Positions 7,295-14,557 of a DNA stretch of 18,564 nt are shown in pieces; positions within the stretch are counted from its first letter, which is position 1; each line of letters begins with the position of its first letter. Source of the DNA: UBA1737 sp964541525 (GTDB taxonomy: Bacteria; Bacillota_I; Bacilli_A; ML615J-28; CAG-313); NCBI GenBank assembly GCA_964541525.1, contig CAZIQF010000035.1, positions 1-18,564 of the forward strand, given 5' to 3'. Under the pieces are notes generated by a model. The model did no database searches, had not been told where the DNA came from, and saw only the letters and a list, made by a program, of their open reading frames with translations. A program made the position numbers and the translations under genes.

Positions 7295-9007
7295 TTATTT
7301 ACAATTATTTTTAACCGCATCAACTACTTTTGCAATTGCATCTTCAAAACTCATTTCAACTTTTTCTAGGGTAGCACGAGTTTTAAATTCGCAAATTCCA
7401 TCTCCAGCAAGACGTCCTACAGTAATAATATAAGGTATTCCGATTAATTCCCAATCTTTAAACTTAAATCCTGGTTTTGCATCACGATCATCTAAGATAA
7501 CTTCAATATGTTGTTCTTTTAATGATTCATATAATTTTTCAGCACCATTTTTCATAGTTTCATCATTATAATTAATTGGAACAACTACTGCATGGTATGG
7601 AGCAATGTTAAGTGGCCATTTAATACCAAACTCATCGTGATGTTGTTCAATTATACTTGATAATGTTCTTGTAACACCGATTCCATAACATCCCATAACC
7701 ATGGGTTGAGATTTACCCGTTTCATCTTGGTAAGTACAATTCATTGGTATCGAATATTTAGTTCCAAGTTTGAAAATTTGTCCTACTTCGATTCCACGTT
7801 CTTTCTTTAATGGCATCCCACAAATCGGACAAATATCCCCTTCTTCAACTTTTCGGTAAGCACCTACAATTCCTTTGAAATCGCGATCATAATTAACATT
7901 GCATAAATGATAATCAAATTCATTAGCACCTACAATAAAATTTTTTAAACCTACAACTTCTTCATCTACTAAAATTGTAAGATTATTCAATCCGACTGGA
8001 CCAACAAAACCTTCCACTGAACCCAACGCTTTAATTTCATCATAAGTTGCAAGAGCAAGTTCATGTTCAGCAATTTTTAACGCATTAATTACTTTAATTT
8101 CATTGACTTCACGATCACCTCTAACTAGGACTAAAACAAATTTTTCATTCGCATAATCATGATAAACAAGTGACTTAACAACTTCTTTTTCTGACTTGTT
8201 TAAAAATGAAGAAATTTCTTTAATCGATTTTTGTTTAGGTGTATAAACTTTTTCAATTGCTTTTAATTCTTCATCAGAACTTTTTAAATCTGGTCTACTT
8301 TCAGCTTTTTCAACATCAGCTGCATACCCACAATCACAATAAATGATATCACTTTCACCAACTTCACTTAGAGCCATAAATTGATGGGAACCAGTTCCAC
8401 CGATTGCTCCAGTATCAGCAAGAACAATTTTATAGTCAATATTTAAGCGATTAAAAATTCGCTTATATGTTTCGTACATTAATTTATATGAAACATCCAA
8501 ACCAGACTCATCTAAATCAAATGAATAGGCATCCTTCATTATGAATTCGCGTCCCCTCATCAAACCAAAGCGAGGTCTTAATTCATCGCGATATTTAGTT
8601 TGGATTTGATATAACGAAATTGGCAAATTTTTTCTTGATTTAATTTCGTTTCTAACCAAATCTGTAAAAATTTCTTCATGAGTTGGGCCCAAACAAAAAT
8701 CTCGTTCATGACGATCACTAAAACGCATCAATTCAGGACCATATTTTTGCCAGCGACCAGATTCCTCCCATAATTCTCGAGGTTGAATTGCTGAAGATAA
8801 GATTTCTAAAGAGCCAGCTTCATCCATTTCTTCACGAATAATATTCTCGATTTTGTTAAGTGTACGCAAGCCAAGCGGTAGGTAATTATATACTCCAGAT
8901 ACTAATTTTCGAATCATACCAGATCTGATTAACAATTTATGACTTGCAATAACTGCTTCATTAGGTGCTTCTTTTAATGTTGCGATTAACATTTTACTTG
9001 CTTTCAT
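7295..9007 (-). CDS. proS: Prolyl-tRNA synthetase, bacterial type with editing domain
   Basis: A class II aminoacyl-tRNA synthetase of 570 aa that charges tRNA-Pro. Motif 1 lies in the N-terminal 80 residues, motif 2 is the RPRFGLMRGREF segment preceded by GPTHEE, and motif 3 is GCYGIGVTRTL. Between motifs 2 and 3 (about residues 225-400) lies the INS editing domain that removes mischarged alanine; the ICPICG pair occurs at its end. The C-terminal anticodon-binding domain follows. This is the E. coli-like architecture, not the shorter archaeal/eukaryal type found in many Mollicutes. The start has AAGGAG ten bases upstream. The 112-base upstream gap has room for a promoter but not a T-box leader, which many Firmicute synthetase genes carry. 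Confidence 0.98.
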   Translation of the reverse strand: MKASKMLIATLKEAPNEAVIASHKLLIRSGMIRKLVSGVYNYLPLGLRTLNKIENIIREEMDEAGSLEILSSAIQPRELWEESGRWQKYGPELMRFSDRHERDFCLGPTHEEIFTDLVRNEIKSRKNLPISLYQIQTKYRDELRPRFGLMRGREFIMKDAYSFDLDESGLDVSYKLMYETYKRIFNRLNIDYKIVLADTGAIGGTGSHQFMALSEVGESDIIYCDCGYAADVEKAESRPDLKSSDEELKAIEKVYTPKQKSIKEISSFLNKSEKEVVKSLVYHDYANEKFVLVLVRGDREVNEIKVINALKIAEHELALATYDEIKALGSVEGFVGPVGLNNLTILVDEEVVGLKNFIVGANEFDYHLCNVNYDRDFKGIVGAYRKVEEGDICPICGMPLKKERGIEVGQIFKLGTKYSIPMNCTYQDETGKSQPMVMGCYGIGVTRTLSSIIEQHHDEFGIKWPLNIAPYHAVVVPINYNDETMKNGAEKLYESLKEQHIEVILDDRDAKPGFKFKDWELIGIPYIITVGRLAGDGICEFKTRATLEKVEMSFEDAIAKVVDAVKNNCK

Positions 9008-9033
9008 TTTATCTACACTCCTTATTCTTAAAC

Positions 9034-9042
9034 ATTATATCA
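9034..9042 (-). promoter_or_regulatory. Extended -10 promoter for proS
   Basis: Minus strand TGATATAAT gives an extended -10 (TGn-TATAAT). The -35 region (TTACTT at 17 bases) is poor, as is common with extended -10 promoters. Confidence 0.7.
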
Positions 9043-9071
9043 TATTTCATAAAAAAAAGTAATGATTACAC

Positions 9072-9102
9072 TTAAAAAAGTAAAGAGTTTACCTCTTTAC
9101 TT
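9072..9102 (-). terminator. Terminator after tldE
   Basis: Ten-bp perfect stem AAGTAAAGAG/CTCTTTACTT with a five-base loop, followed on the minus strand by TTTTTT. A T-run also flanks it on the plus strand, but no plus-strand gene reaches it. Confidence 0.85.
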
Positions 9103-9119
9103 ATTTTTTTATATTTTAA

Positions 9120-10445
9120 TTATTTGCCTGAGATCATTAAGCCATTAACTTTAATTGTAGGGCATGCAACATCTGTGAATTCTTCATCTAGATCATTAGC
9201 AATTTTTTCAACATTGTTCATCATTTCAAAGAAATTTCCAGAAACAACAAATAGAGTTACAGCTTCTTTTAGTTCACCATTTCTAATCATAAAACCAGAA
9301 GATTGAAGATTAAATGTTCCAGCAACAACATTTAGCCCAGCATGTAATCCTTGAAGTTCGGTAATGTATATTCCTTCTTGAATGCCTGCTAATACTTCAT
9401 CTTTTGAACAGTTTCCAGGTTTTAAGTATAAATTAATTGGCGAAGGAACGACTTGATTTCCCGCTTTAAATCCATTACCAGTGGATTTAGTATTAAAGAA
9501 TTTAGCAGTTTTTAATGAATGCAAGAATCCATTAAAGACACCATTTTCAACAATTGCCTTTTTTGAACAAGGATAAGCTTCATCATCAAATGGAACTTTA
9601 ATTAAAGCTTGTTCACAGAAAGGATCATCAATAATGGTAATATTATCACCAAATACCTTCGTACCAACTTTTCCTTCAAGTAAAGTCATTTTCTTCATTG
9701 CACTTTGACCTGAAAAAATACCGACAAAGGCTTGAAGTAAATCAGTTGCAACTTCTTTATCAAAAACGACAGGATAAGCTCCTGACTTAACAAAGCCGGC
9801 ATTTAGTCCCGAAACGGCTTTTTTACCAGCTTTTTCGGCAAGTTCACAAACATTAAGCGATTTAAAGTTAAATCCAATTTTTTGAGCATAACCAACACTA
9901 GTTTCACCATTTTCTTCAGCATATGCACCGCAGAATAAAACTAAATATGAGAAATCACGATTTAAATTAACCCCTTTAGAATTAACAATAGTTACATTAC
10001 CTTTGGCTTCTGTATATTGGCAATAACCTACTTTTTTAATTCTTGAATCGTATGCAAGAGTCTTTTGTTCTAATTCTTTTAATAATTCTTGTTTTTCAGC
10101 AAGCGAATATTGATCAGCATCTGATTCAGCATTTTCAACAGTCATATAAGCTATTTTTTCACCGAAGATTTCATCTTCTTCTAGTGAAGTAATCAAACTT
10201 GAACTTTCAATTAATTTATTTAATGCAATTTTAATGCTTGATTCATCTAATGATTCTGTTGAAGCATACCCCATTTTACCATTAACTTTTCCTCTTAAGG
10301 AAACACTAAATAAGTCTTTTGCATTGTATGATTCAAGTTTTCCATTGAAGATTTTTAAGGTATTATTGGCTTGTTTTGATGCATAAATTTCAATTTCATC
10401 GATATTTAATGATTTTGCATAGTTAATTATTTCTTGATAAGTCAT
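9120..10445 (-). CDS. tldE: TldE/PmbA, non-catalytic partner of the TldD/E metalloprotease
   Basis: A 441-aa member of the TldD/PmbA (U62) family. Unlike its neighbour it has no HExxxH motif, which is the known mark of the TldE subunit. Family features are the N-terminal alpha/beta domain, the SKGVNLNRDFSYLVLFCGAY strand region, FDKEVATDLLQAFVGIFSG, and the glycine-rich C-terminal part with QSSGFMIRNGELKEAV and a final ATIxVxGLMISG-like segment. In E. coli TldD and TldE form a heterodimer that trims unfolded peptides, including microcin B17 precursor and the CcdA antitoxin. The gene follows tldD with a TAATG overlap, and its AAGGAGG ribosome binding site is embedded in the tldD glycine-rich C-terminal codons. 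Coupled translation fits a 1:1 complex. No ribosomally made peptide precursor is evident next to it. Confidence 0.95.
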   Translation of the reverse strand: MTYQEIINYAKSLNIDEIEIYASKQANNTLKIFNGKLESYNAKDLFSVSLRGKVNGKMGYASTESLDESSIKIALNKLIESSSLITSLEEDEIFGEKIAYMTVENAESDADQYSLAEKQELLKELEQKTLAYDSRIKKVGYCQYTEAKGNVTIVNSKGVNLNRDFSYLVLFCGAYAEENGETSVGYAQKIGFNFKSLNVCELAEKAGKKAVSGLNAGFVKSGAYPVVFDKEVATDLLQAFVGIFSGQSAMKKMTLLEGKVGTKVFGDNITIIDDPFCEQALIKVPFDDEAYPCSKKAIVENGVFNGFLHSLKTAKFFNTKSTGNGFKAGNQVVPSPINLYLKPGNCSKDEVLAGIQEGIYITELQGLHAGLNVVAGTFNLQSSGFMIRNGELKEAVTLFVVSGNFFEMMNNVEKIANDLDEEFTDVACPTIKVNGLMISGK

Positions 10446-11854
10446 TATTTGTTTCCTCCTTTTCCAGAGCCACCAACAGTCATTGAAGATACTCTAATTG
10501 TTGGTTGTCCAACATTAGTTGGAATACTACCACTCATTGAACCGCACATTCCATGTCCACATGCTAGATTATCACCAATCATGTCAATTCTAAGTAATAC
10601 ATCTTTTCCTGAACCAACTAAAGTTGCACCTTTAACTGGTTTTGTAATTTTGCCATCTTCAATTAGATAACCGACATTAACCGCAAAGTTAAATTCACCA
10701 GTTGCAGGATTTACGCTTCCACCACCCATAGATTTTGCGAAAAGACCATATTTAGTATTCGCTATTATTTCATCAAAAGTTGATGTTCCATTTAAGAAAT
10801 AAGTATTAGTCATTCTTGATGTAGTTGGATATTTATAAGATTCTCTACGACTTGAACCAGTAATCGGATGATTCATCTTCTTAGAATTACGTTTGTCAAC
10901 AAGATAAGATTTCAAAACTCCATTTTCAATCAAAACATTACACTTAGAAGGTGTACCTTCATCATCGACATTGATTGATCCCCAAGCGTTTAGATTAGTA
11001 CCATCATCAACTGCATTTACGATGTCGCTTGCTACTTTTGTCCCAAGTTTACCACAGAAAACACTCATTCCTCTTGCAACTGATGTAGCTTCTAAGCCAT
11101 GAACACAAGCTTCATGCAAAATAACACCACCAAAACCATTATTGATAACAACTGACATTTCACCACCAACCATTGGTTCAGCATGTAACATTAAAACCGC
11201 ATTTAACGCAACGTTTCTACCAAATTCATAAGCATCAAATTGATCGAATTGTTCTAACCCAATAGCTTTACCTGAAGTATCATGCATGCTATGCATTGTT
11301 TGTCCATCTGATGCTACAGCAGCAACTGCTAAGCGCATATTACAACGATCATCTTCTTGATATGTACCATCTGATGCAAAGACTAAAATTGATTGTAATT
11401 TACGTGTAAGAGTTGTTACAACTTGTTTAATTTCTTTATCTGCTTCCATTGCACCCTTACTAGCTTCGGCTAATAATGCAAGTTCTTCTTCAGCATTGGC
11501 ACTAGAAACACGAATTGGATTACATACTCTTTCCACGGTTTTAGTCACAAATGGTAATACCTCACATTGTTTATCGCCTTCAAAACTAGATGCAAGTTCA
11601 GCAGCCGTTTTCTTTAGATTATGAGCACTATAATCAGTTATTGATGCAGTTACTTCAGTTTCATCTTTAATGATTCTCAAAGCTGCACCACTAACATTAC
11701 GGTATGAAACTTGCGAAACTTTACCAGATGTCATTTCAAAAATTTCAGAACTTCCTTTTTCCATAAATACTTCAGCAAATTCACCACCTGTAGATAAGGC
11801 GATTTCTAAAATTTCTTTCGCAAGATCTTTATCTATATTAAATTGTTCCTTCAT
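10445..11854 (-). CDS. tldD: TldD, zinc metalloprotease subunit
   Basis: A 469-aa catalytic subunit of the TldD/E protease. The zinc/catalytic motif HEACVH is at residues 247-252 (HExxxH), and the C-terminal GMCG segment provides Cys437, matching the third zinc ligand known from the E. coli structure. The domain order is an N-terminal alpha/beta domain (1 to about 230) and the barrel-like catalytic domain. The start at 11854 has a perfect AGGAGG seven bases upstream and a TATAAT box at 11878-11883. It forms a coupled two-gene operon with tldE. A second cysteine, Cys432, lies five residues before the ligand cysteine. Activity looks intact; the substrate is unknown. Confidence 0.96.
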   Translation of the reverse strand: MKEQFNIDKDLAKEILEIALSTGGEFAEVFMEKGSSEIFEMTSGKVSQVSYRNVSGAALRIIKDETEVTASITDYSAHNLKKTAAELASSFEGDKQCEVLPFVTKTVERVCNPIRVSSANAEEELALLAEASKGAMEADKEIKQVVTTLTRKLQSILVFASDGTYQEDDRCNMRLAVAAVASDGQTMHSMHDTSGKAIGLEQFDQFDAYEFGRNVALNAVLMLHAEPMVGGEMSVVINNGFGGVILHEACVHGLEATSVARGMSVFCGKLGTKVASDIVNAVDDGTNLNAWGSINVDDEGTPSKCNVLIENGVLKSYLVDKRNSKKMNHPITGSSRRESYKYPTTSRMTNTYFLNGTSTFDEIIANTKYGLFAKSMGGGSVNPATGEFNFAVNVGYLIEDGKITKPVKGATLVGSGKDVLLRIDMIGDNLACGHGMCGSMSGSIPTNVGQPTIRVSSMTVGGSGKGGNK

Positions 11855-11877
11855 ATAAGTTCCTCCTATTGTCTTTT

Positions 11878-11883
11878 ATTATA
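11878..11883 (-). promoter_or_regulatory. Probable -10 box for tldD
   Basis: TATAAT on the minus strand 24 bases before the tldD ATG. The -35 at 16-18 bases (TTAATT-like) is weak, so this is a candidate only. Confidence 0.5.
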
Positions 11884-11911
11884 CAAGAAAAATCGTAAAA
11901 ATTAATAAAAA

Positions 11912-11941
11912 TTGCTTAAAAAATAAATTATCTCATATAAT
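11912..11941 (+). promoter_or_regulatory. Possible plus-strand promoter for a small membrane protein
   Basis: TTGCTT (11912-11917), 18 bases, TATAAT (11936-11941). It is divergent to the tldD promoter. The expected start near 11948 leaves almost no leader before the GTG at 11956. Confidence 0.4.
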
Positions 11942-11955
11942 GTAATGGTGATAAA

Positions 11956-12141
11956 GTGAAAAATAAAATTAACAACTTATTAAAAAATCTAAAATATCGA
12001 TTCAGTAAATTGAGATCATACATTACAGTACTATTTTTCTATCAACTATTTTTAACTATTTTTTGGTTTAGTTCTACAAATCTGATTATTCTTTTAATTA
12101 TTGGTTTCGTACTCGTTGCTAACATTTTTCTTATTATCTAA
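11956..12141 (+). CDS. Possible 61-aa small membrane protein
   Basis: A GTG-initiated frame encoding a basic N-terminus (KNKINNLLKNLKYRFSKLR) followed by two hydrophobic segments, about residues 22-37 (ITVLFFYQLFLTIFWF) and 40-61 (ending FVLVANIFLII). GGTGAT precedes the GTG by four bases, the same kind of ribosome binding site seen at xerD and engB. Its last 48 bases overlap the 3' end of the convergent ysxE-like gene. A candidate promoter is present. Basic-then-two-helix composition is typical of small membrane proteins, but short hydrophobic frames also arise by chance in AT-rich DNA. I recognise no family. Confidence 0.4.
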   Translation: MKNKINNLLKNLKYRFSKLRSYITVLFFYQLFLTIFWFSSTNLIILLIIGFVLVANIFLII

Positions 12142-13062
12142 AAAAGTATTAAAGTATTTCTTGATTGAATCACTAATATTAATAAAACTTTGAGCAGTTA
12201 AATATCTTTCACTCGATAAAACAATTTTTTTAATGTAGATATAGAGAACTAAAAAACGAAAATAATCATAATTAAAACTATTAGTTGAATCGAAATAGTC
12301 ATTCACTATTAACTCTGAAAAATCGATATTTAAATTTTCATTGTTAATATAAAATTTTGCAAGATCTAAACTATTAATTCCTATTTTACCATTTTCAATA
12401 CTAATTAGGTAATTCATTCCTCTAACATTTAAGAGATGGTCAAGCGATGGTCGATTATGAACAAATACATAATCGACTTTTTCTCTCGCTTTAATATAAC
12501 TTATAATTCGCTTTTGTAACATTATTAATTCTTTTTTTGCATCAAGAATATACTGATAATTGGCTAGAATCGGCATTGAAAAAATATTTAGATTATCACT
12601 TTCAACACTACGAACATAATTTTCAATCGCCCTAAATTTATAATCTAATTGTTTTGTAATTTCTTCAAATTTAGGTCTTGCAAGTCGAACCGATAACTGT
12701 CTTTGAAAATTAGTTTTATTATGTAAATATTTCAGTGAATTTAACATATTTTTTGCTTTAACCTCAAGAAGAATATCATTATTTTTAAAGTACTCTGTCA
12801 CATAAAATGCATCACTTCTACCTCTAGTTAGATATTCATTATTTTTATTCAATTCAGGATATAAAACATTATCTACGCTTTGACTTTCTAAAAATTGAAA
12901 TTTTTCTAAGCCATTATAAGGTGAAATTTTTAAAAAATAATTTTTATCATTTTTTGGACATTTATAGACATAGCTCTTTCGAGTTAACTGTTTGATAAAT
13001 TCTAATGGTGTCTCATAATATTCAACGATTGAATTATTAATTGACCTAATTTTGTTTTCCAT
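12094..13062 (-). CDS. ysxE: YsxE/CotS-like kinase-fold spore coat protein, apparently catalytically dead
   Basis: A 322-aa protein with the layout of the CotS/aminoglycoside-phosphotransferase-like family: an N-terminal lobe with a lysine strand (Lys45 in YFLKIS), a hinge around FYVTEYFK, a helical insert with YIKAREK, and a C-lobe segment VFVHNRPSLDHLL (His202 onward) followed by LISIENGKIG and LDLAKFY. This matches the family pattern of HGDxxxxN, IDF/WD and DLA. The catalytic Asp of HGD is replaced by Arg204 and the metal-binding Asp of the IDFD strand by Ser221, so it looks like a pseudokinase. It overlaps the SpoVID-like gene by 17 bases and the pair is in the Bacillus spoVID-ysxE order, which is the main reason for the name. 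The upstream ribosome binding site (GGGTAA) is weak, consistent with coupling. Its tail overlaps a plus-strand small frame. Confidence 0.75.
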   Translation of the reverse strand: MENKIRSINNSIVEYYETPLEFIKQLTRKSYVYKCPKNDKNYFLKISPYNGLEKFQFLESQSVDNVLYPELNKNNEYLTRGRSDAFYVTEYFKNNDILLEVKAKNMLNSLKYLHNKTNFQRQLSVRLARPKFEEITKQLDYKFRAIENYVRSVESDNLNIFSMPILANYQYILDAKKELIMLQKRIISYIKAREKVDYVFVHNRPSLDHLLNVRGMNYLISIENGKIGINSLDLAKFYINNENLNIDFSELIVNDYFDSTNSFNYDYFRFLVLYIYIKKIVLSSERYLTAQSFINISDSIKKYFNTFLDNKKNVSNEYETNN

Positions 13063-13816
13063 TCTTAATAATTACCCGCTTATGAGTACTAAAATCATTT
13101 TGCTTATTAGTTCTAAAAAGATTATCTAATGAACATTTGTTATCGATTGCGATTTGATTTAGATCACGATCATTTTGATAATATATAACTTTGATAATCG
13201 ATTTTTCATCAATTAAATTTCTAATTACTTCCTCATTCTGGGGCAAGTTATCCGTACTACTTTCAAGTTTAGATGATAATTTTTGATCAACACTATTTGT
13301 TATTTCTTCTTTGATTAATTCACTATCTGTAATTACCTCTTTTACAGTTTCATCCTCATTAATCACTTTTGGAATTTCATCATCAGCTTCTTTAGATACT
13401 ATTTCTTTTTCAATTATATTACTATTTTCTTCTTCGAATCTCTGATTATCATCTTGTTTTTGATTGATATCATCATCAATGTTATCTACTTCAATCCTTT
13501 CTTCTTCTGTATAATCGACTGTGATTTCGTAGTTTATTTCAACTCCTAATCCTTCTACTAAATTATAGTCAAAAGATGTACAATCAATATCTTCGACTAA
13601 GAAATCACTATTATCAAAAACAATCGTAAATGGGATATCTTGGCTAATTAGTTTATCAATATCCGATTTAGTCGAATGATAATTACCTGTTACATATAAT
13701 TTACCGATTAATTGATCGTTTTTAGGGTAAAATTCAACGATTTCTGCCCCTAATTCATTTAGATATGCTAAATCCTTGATTTTGATATTTTCTTTGTAAT
13801 TCTTTTTTGTTATCAT
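13046..13816 (-). CDS. spoVID: SpoVID-like spore coat morphogenesis protein with C-terminal LysM
   Basis: A 256-aa protein. Residues about 15-105 form a beta-rich domain whose pattern (QLIGKLYVTGNYHS, IPFTIVF, LVEDIDCTSFDYNLVEGLGVEINYEI) follows the N-terminal domain of Bacillus SpoVID. Residues about 106-200 are a low-complexity acidic linker rich in Glu, Asp, Ile and Asn. Residues about 206-253 form a LysM domain (VIYYQNDRDLNQIAIDNKCSLDNLFRTNK). In Bacillus SpoVID binds the forespore surface and organises coat encasement with SafA. The frame is open to an ATG at 13855, but GGAGG sits eight bases before ATG 13816, so I chose that. At 256 aa it is shorter than Bacillus SpoVID (more than 500 aa), mainly in the acidic linker. 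Placement after engB and before the ysxE-like gene matches Bacillus, without the heme genes that lie between there. Confidence 0.8.
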   Translation of the reverse strand: MITKKNYKENIKIKDLAYLNELGAEIVEFYPKNDQLIGKLYVTGNYHSTKSDIDKLISQDIPFTIVFDNSDFLVEDIDCTSFDYNLVEGLGVEINYEITVDYTEEERIEVDNIDDDINQKQDDNQRFEEENSNIIEKEIVSKEADDEIPKVINEDETVKEVITDSELIKEEITNSVDQKLSSKLESSTDNLPQNEEVIRNLIDEKSIIKVIYYQNDRDLNQIAIDNKCSLDNLFRTNKQNDFSTHKRVIIKNGKQN

Positions 13817-13838
13817 TGTTAAAACCTCCATACATTTA

Positions 13839-13868
13839 ATTATATGAAGAATCAAACAAAAATAACAA
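13839..13868 (-). promoter_or_regulatory. Promoter of the spoVID-ysxE unit
   Basis: Minus strand TTGTTA (13868-13863), 18 bases, TATAAT (13844-13839). The same -10 can be read as CATATAAT, which fits the CATAnnnT -10 of the mother-cell sigma factor E that drives spoVID in Bacillus. I cannot decide between the two from sequence. Confidence 0.6.
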
Positions 13869-13870
13869 TG

Positions 13871-13898
13871 AAAAAAGGAAAACCAAATGATTTTCCTT
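13871..13898 (-). terminator. Terminator after engB
   Basis: Minus strand stem AAGGAAAA/TTTTCCTT with an eight-base loop, continued by a T-run. The engB TAA (13899-13897) overlaps the stem. Confidence 0.8.
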
Positions 13899-14475
13899 AA
13901 AGATAATTTTCAATCAAATTATGAACTGCTTCAACTCCTAATTTAGTTATCGCTGAAAAAATAATTAAGTTATCATCGCTTAAATTAAGGGTTTCTTTAA
14001 CAACTTTTTTATGTTTGCTAATTTGTGTTTTTGGAATCTTATCCGCTTTAGTTGCAATAACAACTGGTTCAAGACCTAAATGTATTAAATAATTATACAT
14101 TAATTGATCGTCTTCAGTTGGTTTATGACGTAAATCAACAATTAAAAAACATTTTTTCAAAAGAGTCGAATGGCCTAAATATTCTTCAATCATTTCACCG
14201 AATTCTAATCGATTATTAAGTGCTCTTGCAGCATATCCATATCCAGGAACATCGATAAAGAAAAAACTATTGTTAATTCGATAAAAATTGAGGGTTAAAG
14301 TTTTTCCAGGTTTACTAGATGTATAAGCTAAATTTTTTCGATTGCATAAAGCGTTGATAAAACTACTTTTACCAACATTACTACGTCCCATAAAAATAAA
14401 TTCTGGTAAAGTTTGATTAGGATATTGTTCTTTTTTTACACAACTTGTTACATATTCAGAACTTTTAATAATCAT
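13897..14475 (-). CDS. engB: Ribosome biogenesis GTPase EngB/YsxC
   Basis: A 192-aa small GTPase of the TrmE-Era-like family, needed for late assembly of the 50S subunit. Motifs: P-loop GRSNVGKSS at residues 30-38, the G2 region PGKTLTLNFY, G3 DVPGYG, G4 TKAD and G5 SAI. The open frame reaches ATG 14526, but that lies upstream of the -10 box at 14494-14499; ATG 14475 has GAGGTGA five bases upstream and gives normal length. The gene is monocistronic, with an extended -10 promoter on one side and its own terminator on the other. In Bacillus it sits in the same region as spoVID and ysxE, which is also the arrangement here. Confidence 0.96.
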   Translation of the reverse strand: MIIKSSEYVTSCVKKEQYPNQTLPEFIFMGRSNVGKSSFINALCNRKNLAYTSSKPGKTLTLNFYRINNSFFFIDVPGYGYAARALNNRLEFGEMIEEYLGHSTLLKKCFLIVDLRHKPTEDDQLMYNYLIHLGLEPVVIATKADKIPKTQISKHKKVVKETLNLSDDNLIIFSAITKLGVEAVHNLIENYL

Positions 14476-14493
14476 TTTCATCACCTCAGATAT

Positions 14494-14502
14494 ATTATAC
14501 CA
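14494..14502 (-). promoter_or_regulatory. Extended -10 promoter of engB
   Basis: Minus strand TGGTATAAT is TGn-TATAAT. No good -35 is visible at 17 bases. It lies directly downstream of the rnpB terminator and defines the engB start. Confidence 0.75.
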
Positions 14503-14524
14503 AATTTTTAAACTTTTTGCATAC

Positions 14525-14550
14525 AAAAAACCATAGGAATAATCCTATGG
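14525..14550 (-). terminator. Terminator of rnpB
   Basis: Perfect eight-bp stem CCATAGGA/TCCTATGG with a four-base loop followed on the minus strand by TTTTTT. It lies about 10 bases after the RNase P RNA P1 helix. Confidence 0.92.
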
Positions 14551-14557
14551 TCAAAAT

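Noticed and set aside
9008..9119. T-box riboswitch before proS
   Set aside because: The gap is only 112 bases, holds the tldE terminator and a promoter, and shows no T-box sequence.
9124..11858. Several plus-strand frames of 60-78 codons opposite tldD and tldE
   Set aside because: They mirror conserved codons of the two well-supported genes and have no start signals.
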